Part shown: positions 19,038-27,780 of the stretch, piece by piece | How the letters are laid out: the number at the start of each line of letters is the position of its first letter | Position numbering within the stretch: position 1 is the first letter of the stretch | Assembly (NCBI RefSeq): GCF_947497025.1 | Contig: NZ_CANMFC010000005.1 | Span: 248,001 to 312,000 of the forward strand | Length of the DNA stretch: 64,000 nt | Direction: 5' to 3' | Source: an uncultured Kushneria sp. | GTDB lineage: Bacteria; Pseudomonadota; Gammaproteobacteria; Pseudomonadales; Halomonadaceae | Program-made: the position numbers and the translations under genes | The notes under the pieces: model-generated | What the model saw: only the letters and a program-made list of their open reading frames with translations | Databases searched by the model: none | Told to the model about the DNA's origin: nothing

Positions 19038-19976
19038 ATGTCTTCACGTCATGCGTTGCCGCCTCTGAACTGTCTGCGCGCCTTTGAGGCGGCGGCGCGT
19101 CTGGCCAGCATTACCCGCGCAAGTCACGAGCTGGCTCTGACCCAGAGCGCCGTCAGCCGTCAGATTCAGCGGCTGGAGAGCGATCTGGGCAAACCTCTTT
19201 TTGAGCGGCAGCTGACAGGGCTTGTCCTGACCGATGTCGGCGAGCGCTATTATCGGGTCGTTCAGCGCACCCTGCGCGAGCTGGGCGAGGCCAGCGCCGA
19301 CATTCGCCGCCGCCCGGCGGAGCATAGTCTGACCATCGCCTCGTCACCCACCATTGCCTCTTTCTGGCTGTCTCGGCAGTTGAGCGACTTTCAGGTGCGC
19401 TGCCCGGACATCAGCATTCGCTTGCTGATCATCGAGGATCCCAATCGGCTGGAACCGGGCGAATGTGATCTGGGTATTTATTATCATCTACAGGGTGAGG
19501 TCGATCCGGTGGGGATGACGGCAGAGACGATTTTTGATCAGGAGCAGGTTGCCGTGCTGTGCTCACCGACCTATCTGGTCCGTGAAGGCAAACCGGAAAG
19601 TGTCATCGAACTGCTTGAGCGTCATGTGCTGATGGTGGTCGAGGATCATTACCATGATTGGCTGACCTGGCAGTGCTGGTGCGAGACACTGGGGGAGGCG
19701 TGGCGCACGCCATCACGTACCCTGTCCGCCAACAGCTACCAGCTTTTGATGAATGCCACGCTTGCCGGTCAGGGCGTAACGCTTGGCTGGACGCGCCTTC
19801 TGGAATACGAGCTGCAACAGGGGCTTCTGGTGGAGGCACTGGATACCCGCATCGAAAGCCGCGGGCGACTGTCACTGTTAACGCCCGGGCAGTCTCGGAG
19901 TACGCGCGCGGCCCTGCTGTTCAGGCAGTGGCTGATGTCACAAAGCGCCGATACGCTTTCGCCCTTTGAACGCTGA
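19038..19976 (+). CDS. LysR-type transcriptional regulator, GcvA-like
   Basis: 312 residues. The winged helix-turn-helix is at the N-terminus (LNCLRAFEAAARLASITRAS..LTQSAVSRQI), followed by the LysR effector-binding domain. The start of the type LPPLNCLRAFEAAAR is characteristic of the GcvA branch. I chose ATG 19038; a frame open to 18888 would overlap the hydrolase gene. It lies 67 bases downstream of the hydrolase on the same strand and is the obvious candidate regulator of the BCCT-hydrolase pair, although LysR regulators are more often divergent from their targets. Confidence 0.9.
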   Translation: MSSRHALPPLNCLRAFEAAARLASITRASHELALTQSAVSRQIQRLESDLGKPLFERQLTGLVLTDVGERYYRVVQRTLRELGEASADIRRRPAEHSLTIASSPTIASFWLSRQLSDFQVRCPDISIRLLIIEDPNRLEPGECDLGIYYHLQGEVDPVGMTAETIFDQEQVAVLCSPTYLVREGKPESVIELLERHVLMVVEDHYHDWLTWQCWCETLGEAWRTPSRTLSANSYQLLMNATLAGQGVTLGWTRLLEYELQQGLLVEALDTRIESRGRLSLLTPGQSRSTRAALLFRQWLMSQSADTLSPFER

Positions 19977-20016
19977 CCGCGTCGAGCCGATCGACGCGGC
20001 CTGAACCAGAGAGCAG

Positions 20017-20460
20017 CTACCAGCTCCTGTAGGGCAGGAACTTGCCATTCATGGTGATTTTGACGCGATCGCCCTTTGGGTCTTTCTCGCGCTCGACGTC
20101 CATCGAAAAGTCGATGGCGCTCATGATGCCGTCGCCGAACTTCTCCTGAATAACGTCCTTGAGTGTCGGTCCATAGACACCGACCACTTCATAAAGACGG
20201 TAAATCAGCGGGTCCTGGGGGATAGCACCATCCCAGGTTTTGGTCGGATAGGCCTTCAGGGCGTCGACGAGTGCCTGATCTTCAAGGCCCAGGGCGCTTG
20301 CGAGTTTTTGAGCGATATCAGGCGGGGCACTGTTCATGCCGTAGCATACGGAGGCCACCCAGACCGGAGACCGGCCCACGGCCTCGCCCAGATCGTCCCA
20401 GCTCATCTTCTGACGTGCTCGGGCGGCCATCAGGGTGTGGTGCATCTCGATCTTGTCCAT
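20017..20460 (-). CDS. cynS: Cyanate hydratase (cyanase)
   Basis: 147 residues, close to the E. coli enzyme (156). It turns cyanate and bicarbonate into ammonia and carbon dioxide, for detoxification or nitrogen supply. The helix-turn-helix-like N-terminal domain (MSWDDLGEAVGRSPVWVA) is followed by the catalytic domain with YRLYEVVGVYG (Arg and Glu of the active site) and AIDFSMDVE (Ser). It ends with KFLPYRSW, as in the family. No cynT carbonic anhydrase, transporter or CynR is next to it. Confidence 0.97.
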   Translation of the reverse strand: MDKIEMHHTLMAARARQKMSWDDLGEAVGRSPVWVASVCYGMNSAPPDIAQKLASALGLEDQALVDALKAYPTKTWDGAIPQDPLIYRLYEVVGVYGPTLKDVIQEKFGDGIMSAIDFSMDVEREKDPKGDRVKITMNGKFLPYRSW

Positions 20461-20537
20461 GTCATGACACTCTTGTTGGTGATTGGAAGGTTACATTACA
20501 GCGATAACATCGTGGACCGACACGAGCCAGTGATGGC

Positions 20538-21002
20538 TCAGCGCCGGTGACTGGCGTCCGGATCGACCAGTGATGCCAGAGCCGGCATGACCTGCAATTC
20601 GATGGCCGGGTCAATCATGTTTTCTGGCGGTAGTGACAGCAGCGGTGCCCAGGCACGTTCGAAGTCGATATCCGCATTCAGCCGGGCCTCACCCAGGCGG
20701 GCGACGTAGACTTCCAGCATATCAAGCCGGCCGTGGTTATCCGGTGCAGCAAAGCGACCCAGCCAGGCGCTGTCCACTGCCTGTAAGCTGTCGGCCAATT
20801 GCAAGGTTTGAAGCGCTGCTACGGCCTGGGACAGGGCATTATTCTCGGCGTCCGCGGTCACGGTCATCATGGGCAGACTATAGCAGGTCTGTTGCGTTTG
20901 ACGCACCAGCAGCACTTCATCGCGGGCGCTGAGCAGGGCGAGCGCCACACGTCGCTGCGGTGCGCGTCGCTCGGTGGTGTCGAAAGCGTCAGCGTCTGTC
21001 AT
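20538..21002 (-). CDS. Nudix-fold pseudoenzyme (degenerate Nudix box)
   Basis: 154 residues from ATG 21002. The chain aligns with the Nudix protein encoded just upstream: its LPMMTVTADAENNALSQAVA corresponds to LPGGKPEHGETPLATLARE, and both continue into LGRF and end in xxVxPALxxL. The catalytic GG, the glutamate and the REUxEE helix are all lost, so pyrophosphohydrolase activity is not expected. It starts one base after the stop of the active gene (TAACATG), so both should be translated together. A partner or regulatory role is inference. An alternative TTG start at 21011 exists. Confidence 0.6.
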   Translation of the reverse strand: MTDADAFDTTERRAPQRRVALALLSARDEVLLVRQTQQTCYSLPMMTVTADAENNALSQAVAALQTLQLADSLQAVDSAWLGRFAAPDNHGRLDMLEVYVARLGEARLNADIDFERAWAPLLSLPPENMIDPAIELQVMPALASLVDPDASHRR

Positions 21003-21003
21003 G

Positions 21004-21405
21004 TTACTCAAACCTTTGACGCAGGGCCGGCAGTACCTCGTCGTGGAGCAGAGGGGCCAGCGTCAGTGTCTCGTCATCGAGCGCCATCCAGCGTATCTCC
21101 TCGATTTCACCGCAGGCCTGTGGCGTGCTTTTCATCTCTTCGATGATAAAAATATCAGCGTCGATATGAGTGTCGGGCTCGTTGGCGGCCCGGGTGCGAA
21201 AGCGCCCCAGCATGGCCAGTTCATCTGCCTTCGGCGAGGTGCCCAGCTCTTCCTGACACTCTCTGGCCAGCGTGGCCAGAGGCGTCTCGCCATGCTCGGG
21301 TTTGCCGCCCGGCAGCATGAAGTGTCGGGTTCCGTGTTTTCTGACAACCAGCAGCCGTTGATCCTGATCGAGCAGGCAGCCGGCAACAACATGAATGATG
21401 GACAT
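21004..21405 (-). CDS. Nudix hydrolase
   Basis: 133 residues. The full Nudix box GGKPEHGETPLATLARECQEELG lies at about residues 33-55 (G, E, and RExxEExG catalytic positions all present). The family removes nucleoside diphosphates linked to another moiety, such as oxidised dNTPs or ADP-ribose; this size fits MutT-like housecleaning enzymes, but the substrate cannot be read off. The start ATG 21405 has GAG 8 bases upstream. The downstream pseudo-Nudix gene begins one base after its stop codon. Confidence 0.9.
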   Translation of the reverse strand: MSIIHVVAGCLLDQDQRLLVVRKHGTRHFMLPGGKPEHGETPLATLARECQEELGTSPKADELAMLGRFRTRAANEPDTHIDADIFIIEEMKSTPQACGEIEEIRWMALDDETLTLAPLLHDEVLPALRQRFE

Positions 21406-21468
21406 CGCGGTGACTCCGAATAGATCTGTATGGATAGCAGGACCAGGCTCTGATGTTGTGATCAGGAC

Positions 21469-22548
21469 TTAGTGTGGATGCACAGAGGGTTCCCGGGCAA
21501 AGCGGGCGATAAAGCGCGCCATGGAGGGCCCGATGAGCACCACGGTAAACAGTCGCAGCGCCTGCAGGGCAGCGACGATCGCCACATCGGCGTGGGTGTC
21601 GAGTGCAATGATGGTCATCGAGTCCAGCCCCCCGGGGCTGGTCGCCAGATACAGCGTCAGAAAGTCGCTGTGCATCATGGGGACCAGCATCAGCGCAGAA
21701 AGGGCGCAGAAACCGATCAGCATCATCGAGGCCATCAGCATCCATTTGAAGGCATGCATGACGCTGCGCACGGTCTGGCGATCAAAGCGCAGCCCCACGT
21801 AGATACCGATGCAGGCATAGGCGGCTTCCAGCAGCGGCAGAGGCAGCTGGATCTCGATAAATCCGGAGACCTGCACCACGGTGCCCAGCAACATCGGGCC
21901 CAGCAGCGCACCGGCCGGCAGCAGGCGGTCACAGATGAAGATGCCCACGGCTATCAGCGCGATCGAGACCGACAGCGACAACAGACCGTGAAGATCCCAT
22001 GTCATGCCATGAGAGGTCGTGTGGTCGGTCTCCGCAACGCCCAGAAAATGGCTGACCAGGGCACCGGCCATGATCACGCAGATCACGCGTACATACTGCA
22101 TGGTGGCGACAATGCGCGGATCGGCGTTGGCCTGCTCTGACATGGCGACCATCGCTGCGGCTGCCCCGGGCGTGGTGCCCCAGGCGGCCGTGGTGCCGGG
22201 CAGCCCGCCATAGCGCACCAGCAAAATGCCGACCACGGTACTCAGTACCAGCGTGACCACGGTGGCCAGCATCATGGCCGGCCAGCTCTCGGCGATGGTG
22301 GACAGTACGGTCAGCGTCATGGCCTGGGCAATCAGCAGCCCGATGACCCCCTGGCCTGACTTGAACAGGACCCGCGGTAGTTTCAGGCCGCCGATCATGA
22401 CGCCGAAGATGACGGATACCGCCATGGGGCCAATCAGTGCACCGGCCGGCATGTGCACCAGCTGAAGTAAAAGGCTTGCCAAAGCACAGGCGCTCAACAG
22501 CAGTATCCAGCGAAGAAGAGAAGAGGTAGGCAGGCGATCGGCAAGCAA
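21469..22548 (-). CDS. AbrB-family (COG3180-like) membrane transporter
   Basis: 359 residues with about ten membrane helices in two homologous halves: the pattern PAGALIGPM near residue 33 recurs as PAGALLGPML near residue 216, which is the AbrB duplication. The second half has TSPGGLDSMTIIA, another conserved stretch. Members are putative transporters; some are proposed to export aromatic or ammonia-related compounds, and none can be assigned here. It lies 56 bases downstream of the amidohydrolase on the same strand, so the two probably form an operon. Confidence 0.83.
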   Translation of the reverse strand: MLADRLPTSSLLRWILLLSACALASLLLQLVHMPAGALIGPMAVSVIFGVMIGGLKLPRVLFKSGQGVIGLLIAQAMTLTVLSTIAESWPAMMLATVVTLVLSTVVGILLVRYGGLPGTTAAWGTTPGAAAAMVAMSEQANADPRIVATMQYVRVICVIMAGALVSHFLGVAETDHTTSHGMTWDLHGLLSLSVSIALIAVGIFICDRLLPAGALLGPMLLGTVVQVSGFIEIQLPLPLLEAAYACIGIYVGLRFDRQTVRSVMHAFKWMLMASMMLIGFCALSALMLVPMMHSDFLTLYLATSPGGLDSMTIIALDTHADVAIVAALQALRLFTVVLIGPSMARFIARFAREPSVHPH

Positions 22549-22604
22549 GGTGGTCAGGCTCCGGCAGCGGGCAAAAGACGAGATGAAGAGGGGATAATAC
22601 GGTA

Positions 22605-23423
22605 TCAGGCCACGCTGTCACTGCCGCGCGGCCTGTAAAGGGCTGCGGCGTTGTCATGCAGGGCCAGCATGGCGTTGGTATCACCCAGCGTGTTGTGCAA
22701 AAGCTCGATATCGCCCTCCCTGAAGGGGCGAGGCGCACGCGTGCCCGGCAGGTCAGTACCAAACATCAGGGCGTGCGGGTTGATATCGGCAATGGCGGCA
22801 AGCGTTGCCGGCACATCCAGCGAGACGCGCCCGAAGCTTGTGGCCTTGACGTGTGCGCCTGCCTCAACCAGCGCCAGAAGGGTCGGCAATCCTTCCCGAG
22901 AAAGCCCCAGATGATCGATGACCACGGACGGTAGTGTCCGCAAAAGCGTCAGGTGTGGCGCGAGATCACGGGCATCGGCGTAGATTTCGCAGTGCCAGCC
23001 GACCAGATCGAAGACGCGCTGTGCCTGTCGGGCCATGGCGTCAATGTCTGGGGCCATGCCGCGCTTGAGATTGAACCGGATGGCCCGTACACCGGCTTCA
23101 TCCAGCTCGAGCAATCGGGCATCACTGATCTCGTCGGGCAGCTGTGTTACCCCCACGAAATCCCCGCCCAGCGCTTCAAGAGCCGCCAGCAGATAATCCT
23201 GATCCGTGCCCTGAAAGGAGCCCGAGACAACGGCCCCGCCGCGGATATCAAGCCCACGGGTCGCCTTTTGATAATCCTCGATGGTGAAGGGCGCCGGACG
23301 ATAACCCTGATTGTCGATCAGGAGAAAGCGAGGATCGATGATGTGCAGGTGGGCATCGAAGCAGCCGTGCGGCTCACGATGATCGTGTCGGTAGTATCCG
23401 GTGAAGGGAATAACCTCAGCCAT
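22605..23423 (-). CDS. Amidohydrolase-family TIM-barrel hydrolase
   Basis: 272 residues. The metal motif D23-x-H25-x-H27 (FDAHLHI) opens the barrel, a histidine follows in VVIDHLGLS, and FGTDLPG near the end holds the last aspartate. This is the compact amidohydrolase-2 type seen in 2-pyrone-4,6-dicarboxylate lactonase and related lactonases. The substrate is unknown. An AbrB-type membrane protein follows in the same direction, suggesting linked uptake or efflux of an organic acid. It is divergent from glnE across a 137-base gap with a strong hairpin. Confidence 0.82.
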   Translation of the reverse strand: MAEVIPFTGYYRHDHREPHGCFDAHLHIIDPRFLLIDNQGYRPAPFTIEDYQKATRGLDIRGGAVVSGSFQGTDQDYLLAALEALGGDFVGVTQLPDEISDARLLELDEAGVRAIRFNLKRGMAPDIDAMARQAQRVFDLVGWHCEIYADARDLAPHLTLLRTLPSVVIDHLGLSREGLPTLLALVEAGAHVKATSFGRVSLDVPATLAAIADINPHALMFGTDLPGTRAPRPFREGDIELLHNTLGDTNAMLALHDNAAALYRPRGSDSVA

Positions 23424-23462
23424 GGCAACTCCTTGAGCATCCAGCGATCACGAGACAGCGCA

Positions 23463-23487
23463 TGTCGTGTCTCGAGCAGACACGACA
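23463..23487. promoter_or_regulatory. Hairpin or operator between the amidohydrolase and glnE
   Basis: TGTCGTGTCT-CGAGC-AGACACGACA: a perfect 10-bp dyad with a 5-base centre, 40 bases from the amidohydrolase start and 74 bases from the glnE start. It has no T-run on either strand. The position between divergent genes suits an operator. Confidence 0.45.
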
Positions 23488-23560
23488 AGCATGCGGGGTG
23501 ATGGCTCGGACTGCAATCTTCGTTATGCTGACAGGTAACGGATCAAATAGAGGCCCTTCC

Positions 23561-26506
23561 ATGTCCCTGCAAGCCGCCCTGACAGGCCTGCCTGAAGTAC
23601 TGCAGTCCCAGGCCCGTCGTACTCTTGAGACGTTTGATGAGGCCCTGCTGGCACGTCTGGGCGAAGAGCGCCTGCGCGAACTGGTCACGACCATCACGGC
23701 CAGCGATTTTGTGGCCCGGGCCCTCTCACACGATGGCGTCATGCTCGATCGCCTGCTGTCACACGAAGAACTTGTCGCAGCCCCTGGCCGGGAAACCTTG
23801 GAAAGCTGGCTCGACAGTGCCCTTGACGGTGCGGCCACCGAGGCAGATCTGCAGCGGATACTGCGACGGTTTCGACGGGAACGCATGGTGGCGATCATCT
23901 GGCGTGACCGTAACGATTACGCCGATGCCTGGGGCATCGCAGCGGCCGTGTCGCGTCTGGCCGAGGTCTGCATGGAGGCGGCGCTGCGCTGGCACGAAAG
24001 GGCGCTTGCCGCACGCTATGGCGAGCCTTCACCGGACAGCGACGGCCGGCCTCAGCGCATGGTGGTGCTGGGCATGGGCAAGCTGGGCGCCGGCGAGCTC
24101 AATCTCTCCTCCGATATCGATCTGATCTTTGCCTATCCCGAAAAGGGCCAGACCCGGGGTGGCGAGCGCACCCTGGAACACCAGGAGTATTTCACCCGGC
24201 TGGGCCAGAAGGTCATCGCCTCACTCGATGCCATTACGGCCGACGGCTTTGTCTTTCGCGTTGACATGCGACTGCGGCCGCTGGGCGAGGGCGGACCGCT
24301 GACCGGCAGCTTCGCCAGCCTTCTGTCCTACTATCAGAGCCAGGGACGTGAGTGGGAGCGCTACGCCATGCTCAAGGCGCGTCCGGTGGCCGGCGATCTC
24401 GAGGCCGGCCAGCGTCTTTTGAGCGAACTCAGACCCTTTGTCTATCGCAAATACATTGATTTCGGGGCAATCGAATCGCTGCGCGAGATGAAGGCGCTGA
24501 TCAATCGCGAGGTGAGACGGCGCGGGCGCGAGGACGATATCAAGCTGGGGGCCGGCGGTATTCGCGAGGTGGAGTTTGTCGTTCAGGCCTTTCAGCTGAT
24601 TCGCGGTGGGCGCGTGACCGAGCTGCAGACGCCCTCGCTCAAGCGGGCGCTGACCGAGCTTGAGCGCCTTGAAATCATGTCACGCCATGATGTGCGCGCC
24701 CTGCAGGCCGACTATGTCTTTCTGCGCGATCTTGAACACGCCCTGCAGGGGCTGGAGGATCGCCAGACCCAGTCGCTGCCCGATGAGGATCTTCCTCGCG
24801 CCCGGATCGCCTTTGCCATGGGCCATGCGCACTGGGAAGGGCTGGTCGCGGACCTTGATGAGGTGCGCCGTCGGGTGCGCGAGCGATTCGATGAGGTGAT
24901 CGCCCCGCCCGAAGAGGAGGATCACGAGCTGATCGAGGCCGGCGCGCTGGAAGAGTGGCGGGCGCTCTGGCAGGAGGCCTTTGATGATGAGGCCGCGATT
25001 GCCCTTCTATCCGAGTCCGGCTTTCGCGACCCTCCCCGGGCCCGGGAACGGCTTCTCAAGCTGCGCCATGGACGCGCCGTGACCAGCATGCAGCGTATTG
25101 GTTTTGAGCGCCTTGAGGCCTTGATGCCGGTGCTGCTGTCCAGCGTTGCCGGCACCGAAACGCCGGATATCACGCTGGAGCGGGTACTGGCGCTGGTGGA
25201 GTCGGTACTGCGCCGCACGGCCTATCTGTCGCTTTTGAAGGAAAATCCCGACGCGCTGGCGCAGTTTGTTCGCCTGTGTAGTGCCAGTGCCTGGATCGGG
25301 GAACAGCTGGCACGCTATCCGGTACTGCTCGATGAGCTGCTGGATCCGCGCAATCTCTATACGCCCCCCGAGCGCAGCGAGCTCGAGGACGAGCTGCGCC
25401 AGACCCTGTCACGACTACCGCCCAATGACGAAGAGAGCCAGCTCGAGGCACTGCGTCTGTTTCGTCATGCCCGCGTGCTCAATGTGGCGGCGGCCGATGT
25501 GGCCGGTGCGCGCCCGCTGATGGTAGTCAGCGATCATCTGACCATGATTGCCGAGGTGGTGCTGGAGGCTATCGTGCATCTGGCCTGGCAGGGGCTGACA
25601 GCGCGCTATGGCTATCCTCGCCGGCGCGACGGCAGTTATGCCGGTGCCGACGACGTCGATTTTCTGGTGGTGGGCTATGGCAAGCTCGGGGGTATCGAGC
25701 TGGGTTATGGCTCCGATCTGGATCTGGTCTTTTTGCATGACGCCGACCCGCGCGGCAGTACCAATGGTTCGCGCAGTCTCGACAATCCGGTCTTCTACGC
25801 CCGAATGGGTCAGCGCATCATCCACATGCTGACCACCACAACGCCGGCCGGCGTGCTCTATGATGTGGACATGCGCCTGCGCCCGTCGGGCAATTCGGGG
25901 CTTCTGGTGTCATCGCTGGAAGCCTTTGCCGACTATCAGCGCCGTGAGGCCTGGGTCTGGGAGCATCAGGCGCTGGTACGCGCCCGTGGCGTTGCCGGCA
26001 GCCCGGTGCTGGCTCGCCGTTTTGAGGAGATTCGCCGCGAGACGCTTTCCAGCGAGCCCGATATGGACACGCTCAAGCGGGAAGTGGTCGCCATGCGGGA
26101 GAAGATGCGTCAGCACCTGGGCAGCAGCCAGCAGTCCCGCAGTGCCGGCTGGTTTCATCTCAAGCAGGACCCGGGCGGCATGGTCGACATCGAGTTCATG
26201 AACCAGTTTGCGGTGCTGGCCATGGCGCATAAAGAGAAGGCCCTGCTGACCTATACCGACAACATGCGCATTCTGGAGACACTGGAGTCGTCCGGCCATC
26301 TGCCGTTTGAAGGCGCCGAAGAGCTGCGCAAGGCCTGGCTTGCCTACCGTGATGCCAGCCACCGTGGGGCATTGACGCGTGCCGGAGCGCTGGTGCCGGA
26401 GGCTGGGTTCGTCGAGCACCGCCAGGCCGTACAGGCCCTTTGGCAGCGCTATCTCGAATCCGATGGGGAAACCTTCAATAGTGCTCAGGCGTCCATTGAC
26501 CCATAA
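23561..26506 (+). CDS. glnE: Glutamine synthetase adenylyltransferase/adenylyl-removing enzyme
   Basis: 981 residues (E. coli 946). GlnE switches glutamine synthetase off by adding AMP to a tyrosine and on by removing it, under control of PII and glutamine. Two nucleotidyltransferase domains are seen: the removase domain with SSDIDLIF near residue 185, and the adenylylating domain with GSDLDLVF near residue 720. Each is followed by a DMRLRPxG motif (VDMRLRPLGEGG and VDMRLRPSGNSG). I start at ATG 23561 (MSLQAAL); the frame is open to 23462 but those residues are not family-like. It stands alone. Confidence 0.96.
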   Translation: MSLQAALTGLPEVLQSQARRTLETFDEALLARLGEERLRELVTTITASDFVARALSHDGVMLDRLLSHEELVAAPGRETLESWLDSALDGAATEADLQRILRRFRRERMVAIIWRDRNDYADAWGIAAAVSRLAEVCMEAALRWHERALAARYGEPSPDSDGRPQRMVVLGMGKLGAGELNLSSDIDLIFAYPEKGQTRGGERTLEHQEYFTRLGQKVIASLDAITADGFVFRVDMRLRPLGEGGPLTGSFASLLSYYQSQGREWERYAMLKARPVAGDLEAGQRLLSELRPFVYRKYIDFGAIESLREMKALINREVRRRGREDDIKLGAGGIREVEFVVQAFQLIRGGRVTELQTPSLKRALTELERLEIMSRHDVRALQADYVFLRDLEHALQGLEDRQTQSLPDEDLPRARIAFAMGHAHWEGLVADLDEVRRRVRERFDEVIAPPEEEDHELIEAGALEEWRALWQEAFDDEAAIALLSESGFRDPPRARERLLKLRHGRAVTSMQRIGFERLEALMPVLLSSVAGTETPDITLERVLALVESVLRRTAYLSLLKENPDALAQFVRLCSASAWIGEQLARYPVLLDELLDPRNLYTPPERSELEDELRQTLSRLPPNDEESQLEALRLFRHARVLNVAAADVAGARPLMVVSDHLTMIAEVVLEAIVHLAWQGLTARYGYPRRRDGSYAGADDVDFLVVGYGKLGGIELGYGSDLDLVFLHDADPRGSTNGSRSLDNPVFYARMGQRIIHMLTTTTPAGVLYDVDMRLRPSGNSGLLVSSLEAFADYQRREAWVWEHQALVRARGVAGSPVLARRFEEIRRETLSSEPDMDTLKREVVAMREKMRQHLGSSQQSRSAGWFHLKQDPGGMVDIEFMNQFAVLAMAHKEKALLTYTDNMRILETLESSGHLPFEGAEELRKAWLAYRDASHRGALTRAGALVPEAGFVEHRQAVQALWQRYLESDGETFNSAQASIDP

Positions 26507-26549
26507 GACCGCCCTGTTGGGCGGCCCGGTGCGATGGCCTGATTCTGGC

Positions 26550-27509
26550 TCAGTGGTTCTGGCCGGTACGTGGGTCGCGACCGATGGGGTGGGCTTCTCC
26601 GCGTGCCTTTGCCAGTTCGATCTGGCGCTGACGCTCGCGGGCGCCTGCACGCGTCTTCTCGGGAAGGCTGTCCCAGCAGTGTGGGCAGCTGATGCCCGGT
26701 TCGTAATACTCTGACTGCTGGTCTTTTGCTGAGATAGGCCGCCGGCAGGCATGACACTGGTCAAACTCGCCTTCTTTGAGGTCATGGCGCACGGTCACCC
26801 GGTTATCAAAGACGAAGCAGTCGCCACGCCAGCGCGATTCCTGCTCGGGGACCGTCTCCAGATACTTCAGAATGCCGCCCTTGAGGTGATAGACCTCCTC
26901 GAACCCCTGCGCCAGCATGTAGCTGGACGCCTTTTCACAGCGAATCCCGCCGGTGCAGAACATGGCGACCTTCTTGTGTTTGGCGGGGTCGTAATGGGAC
27001 TTCACGTAGTCGGGGAACTCGCGAAACGAGCGGGTTTTCGGATCCACGGCACCTTCAAACGTGCCAATTTCGACCTCGTAGTCGTTACGCGTATCGATCA
27101 GCAGCACTTCCGGGTCGCTGATCAGTTCATTCCACTGCTCGGGCTCGACATAGGTGCCCACGCGCCGATTGGGGTCAACGCCGTCCACGCCCAGCGTCAC
27201 GATCTCGCGCTTGAGCTTGACCTTGGTGCGGTAAAACGGCTGCTCCTGCGCCCGGGATTCCTTGTGCTCGAGATCCGTCAGCCTCGGGTCGCTTTTGAGC
27301 CAGACCAGCAACGCATCGATGTTGTCTCGTGTGCCGGACACGGTGCCATTGATGCCTTCCTCGGCCAGCAGCAGCGTCCCCTTGACGTCATTGGTGCGCA
27401 TGGCTTCGAGCAGCGGCTCGCGAAGCGCCTCATAATCGGGCAGGGAGACGAACTTGTAGAGGGCAGCCACCACAATGGGGCCCTCGTCGGGTAGATCAGA
27501 GGGTGTCAT
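26550..27509 (-). CDS. trhO: tRNA uridine 5-hydroxylase, rhodanese family (YceA)
   Basis: 319 residues. TrhO makes 5-hydroxyuridine at position 34 of certain tRNAs. The N-terminal acylphosphatase-like domain contains GINGTVSG; the central rhodanese domain has [13 protein letters not shown] and the active-site loop [11 protein letters not shown]; the C-terminal part has two cysteine pairs, CHAC and CPHC, that may bind metal. ATG 27509 has GGAG eight bases upstream; the frame open to 27638 is rejected. It is convergent with glnE, with a weak CCGCCC/GGGCGG dyad between them. Confidence 0.95.
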   Translation of the reverse strand: MTPSDLPDEGPIVVAALYKFVSLPDYEALREPLLEAMRTNDVKGTLLLAEEGINGTVSGTRDNIDALLVWLKSDPRLTDLEHKESRAQEQPFYRTKVKLKREIVTLGVDGVDPNRRVGTYVEPEQWNELISDPEVLLIDTRNDYEVEIGTFEGAVDPKTRSFREFPDYVKSHYDPAKHKKVAMFCTGGIRCEKASSYMLAQGFEEVYHLKGGILKYLETVPEQESRWRGDCFVFDNRVTVRHDLKEGEFDQCHACRRPISAKDQQSEYYEPGISCPHCWDSLPEKTRAGARERQRQIELAKARGEAHPIGRDPRTGQNH

Positions 27510-27780
27510 GCAATTCTCCAGGCAGTCGCCCTCGCAAGGGGCGGACCAGGGGGCGTTACAGTCCCGAATGGACTGCGGCGCGTATTTTACGCATCCGACC
27601 GGCCGGTTGCACCTCCCGCCCCTGGTGGCAGGTATCATTGGTGGGAAAGTCGCGCCCCGGTCACATCGCGCAGCACTCCGGCAGCACTGATATCATCAGG
27701 ACACCGGGTCATGCAATGACCTGACAACAACGCAACACCTGTGCGCTTATGGCGCAGGTCAACGTACAGTGGAAGGACTC

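Noticed and set aside
15000-20000. Horizontally acquired island around the BCCT module
   Set aside because: Codon use and GC content look like the neighbours and no mobility genes or flanking repeats are seen.
25910-26785. 291-codon frame antisense to the 3' end of glnE
   Set aside because: Overlaps conserved glnE and trhO coding sequence and has no family features.
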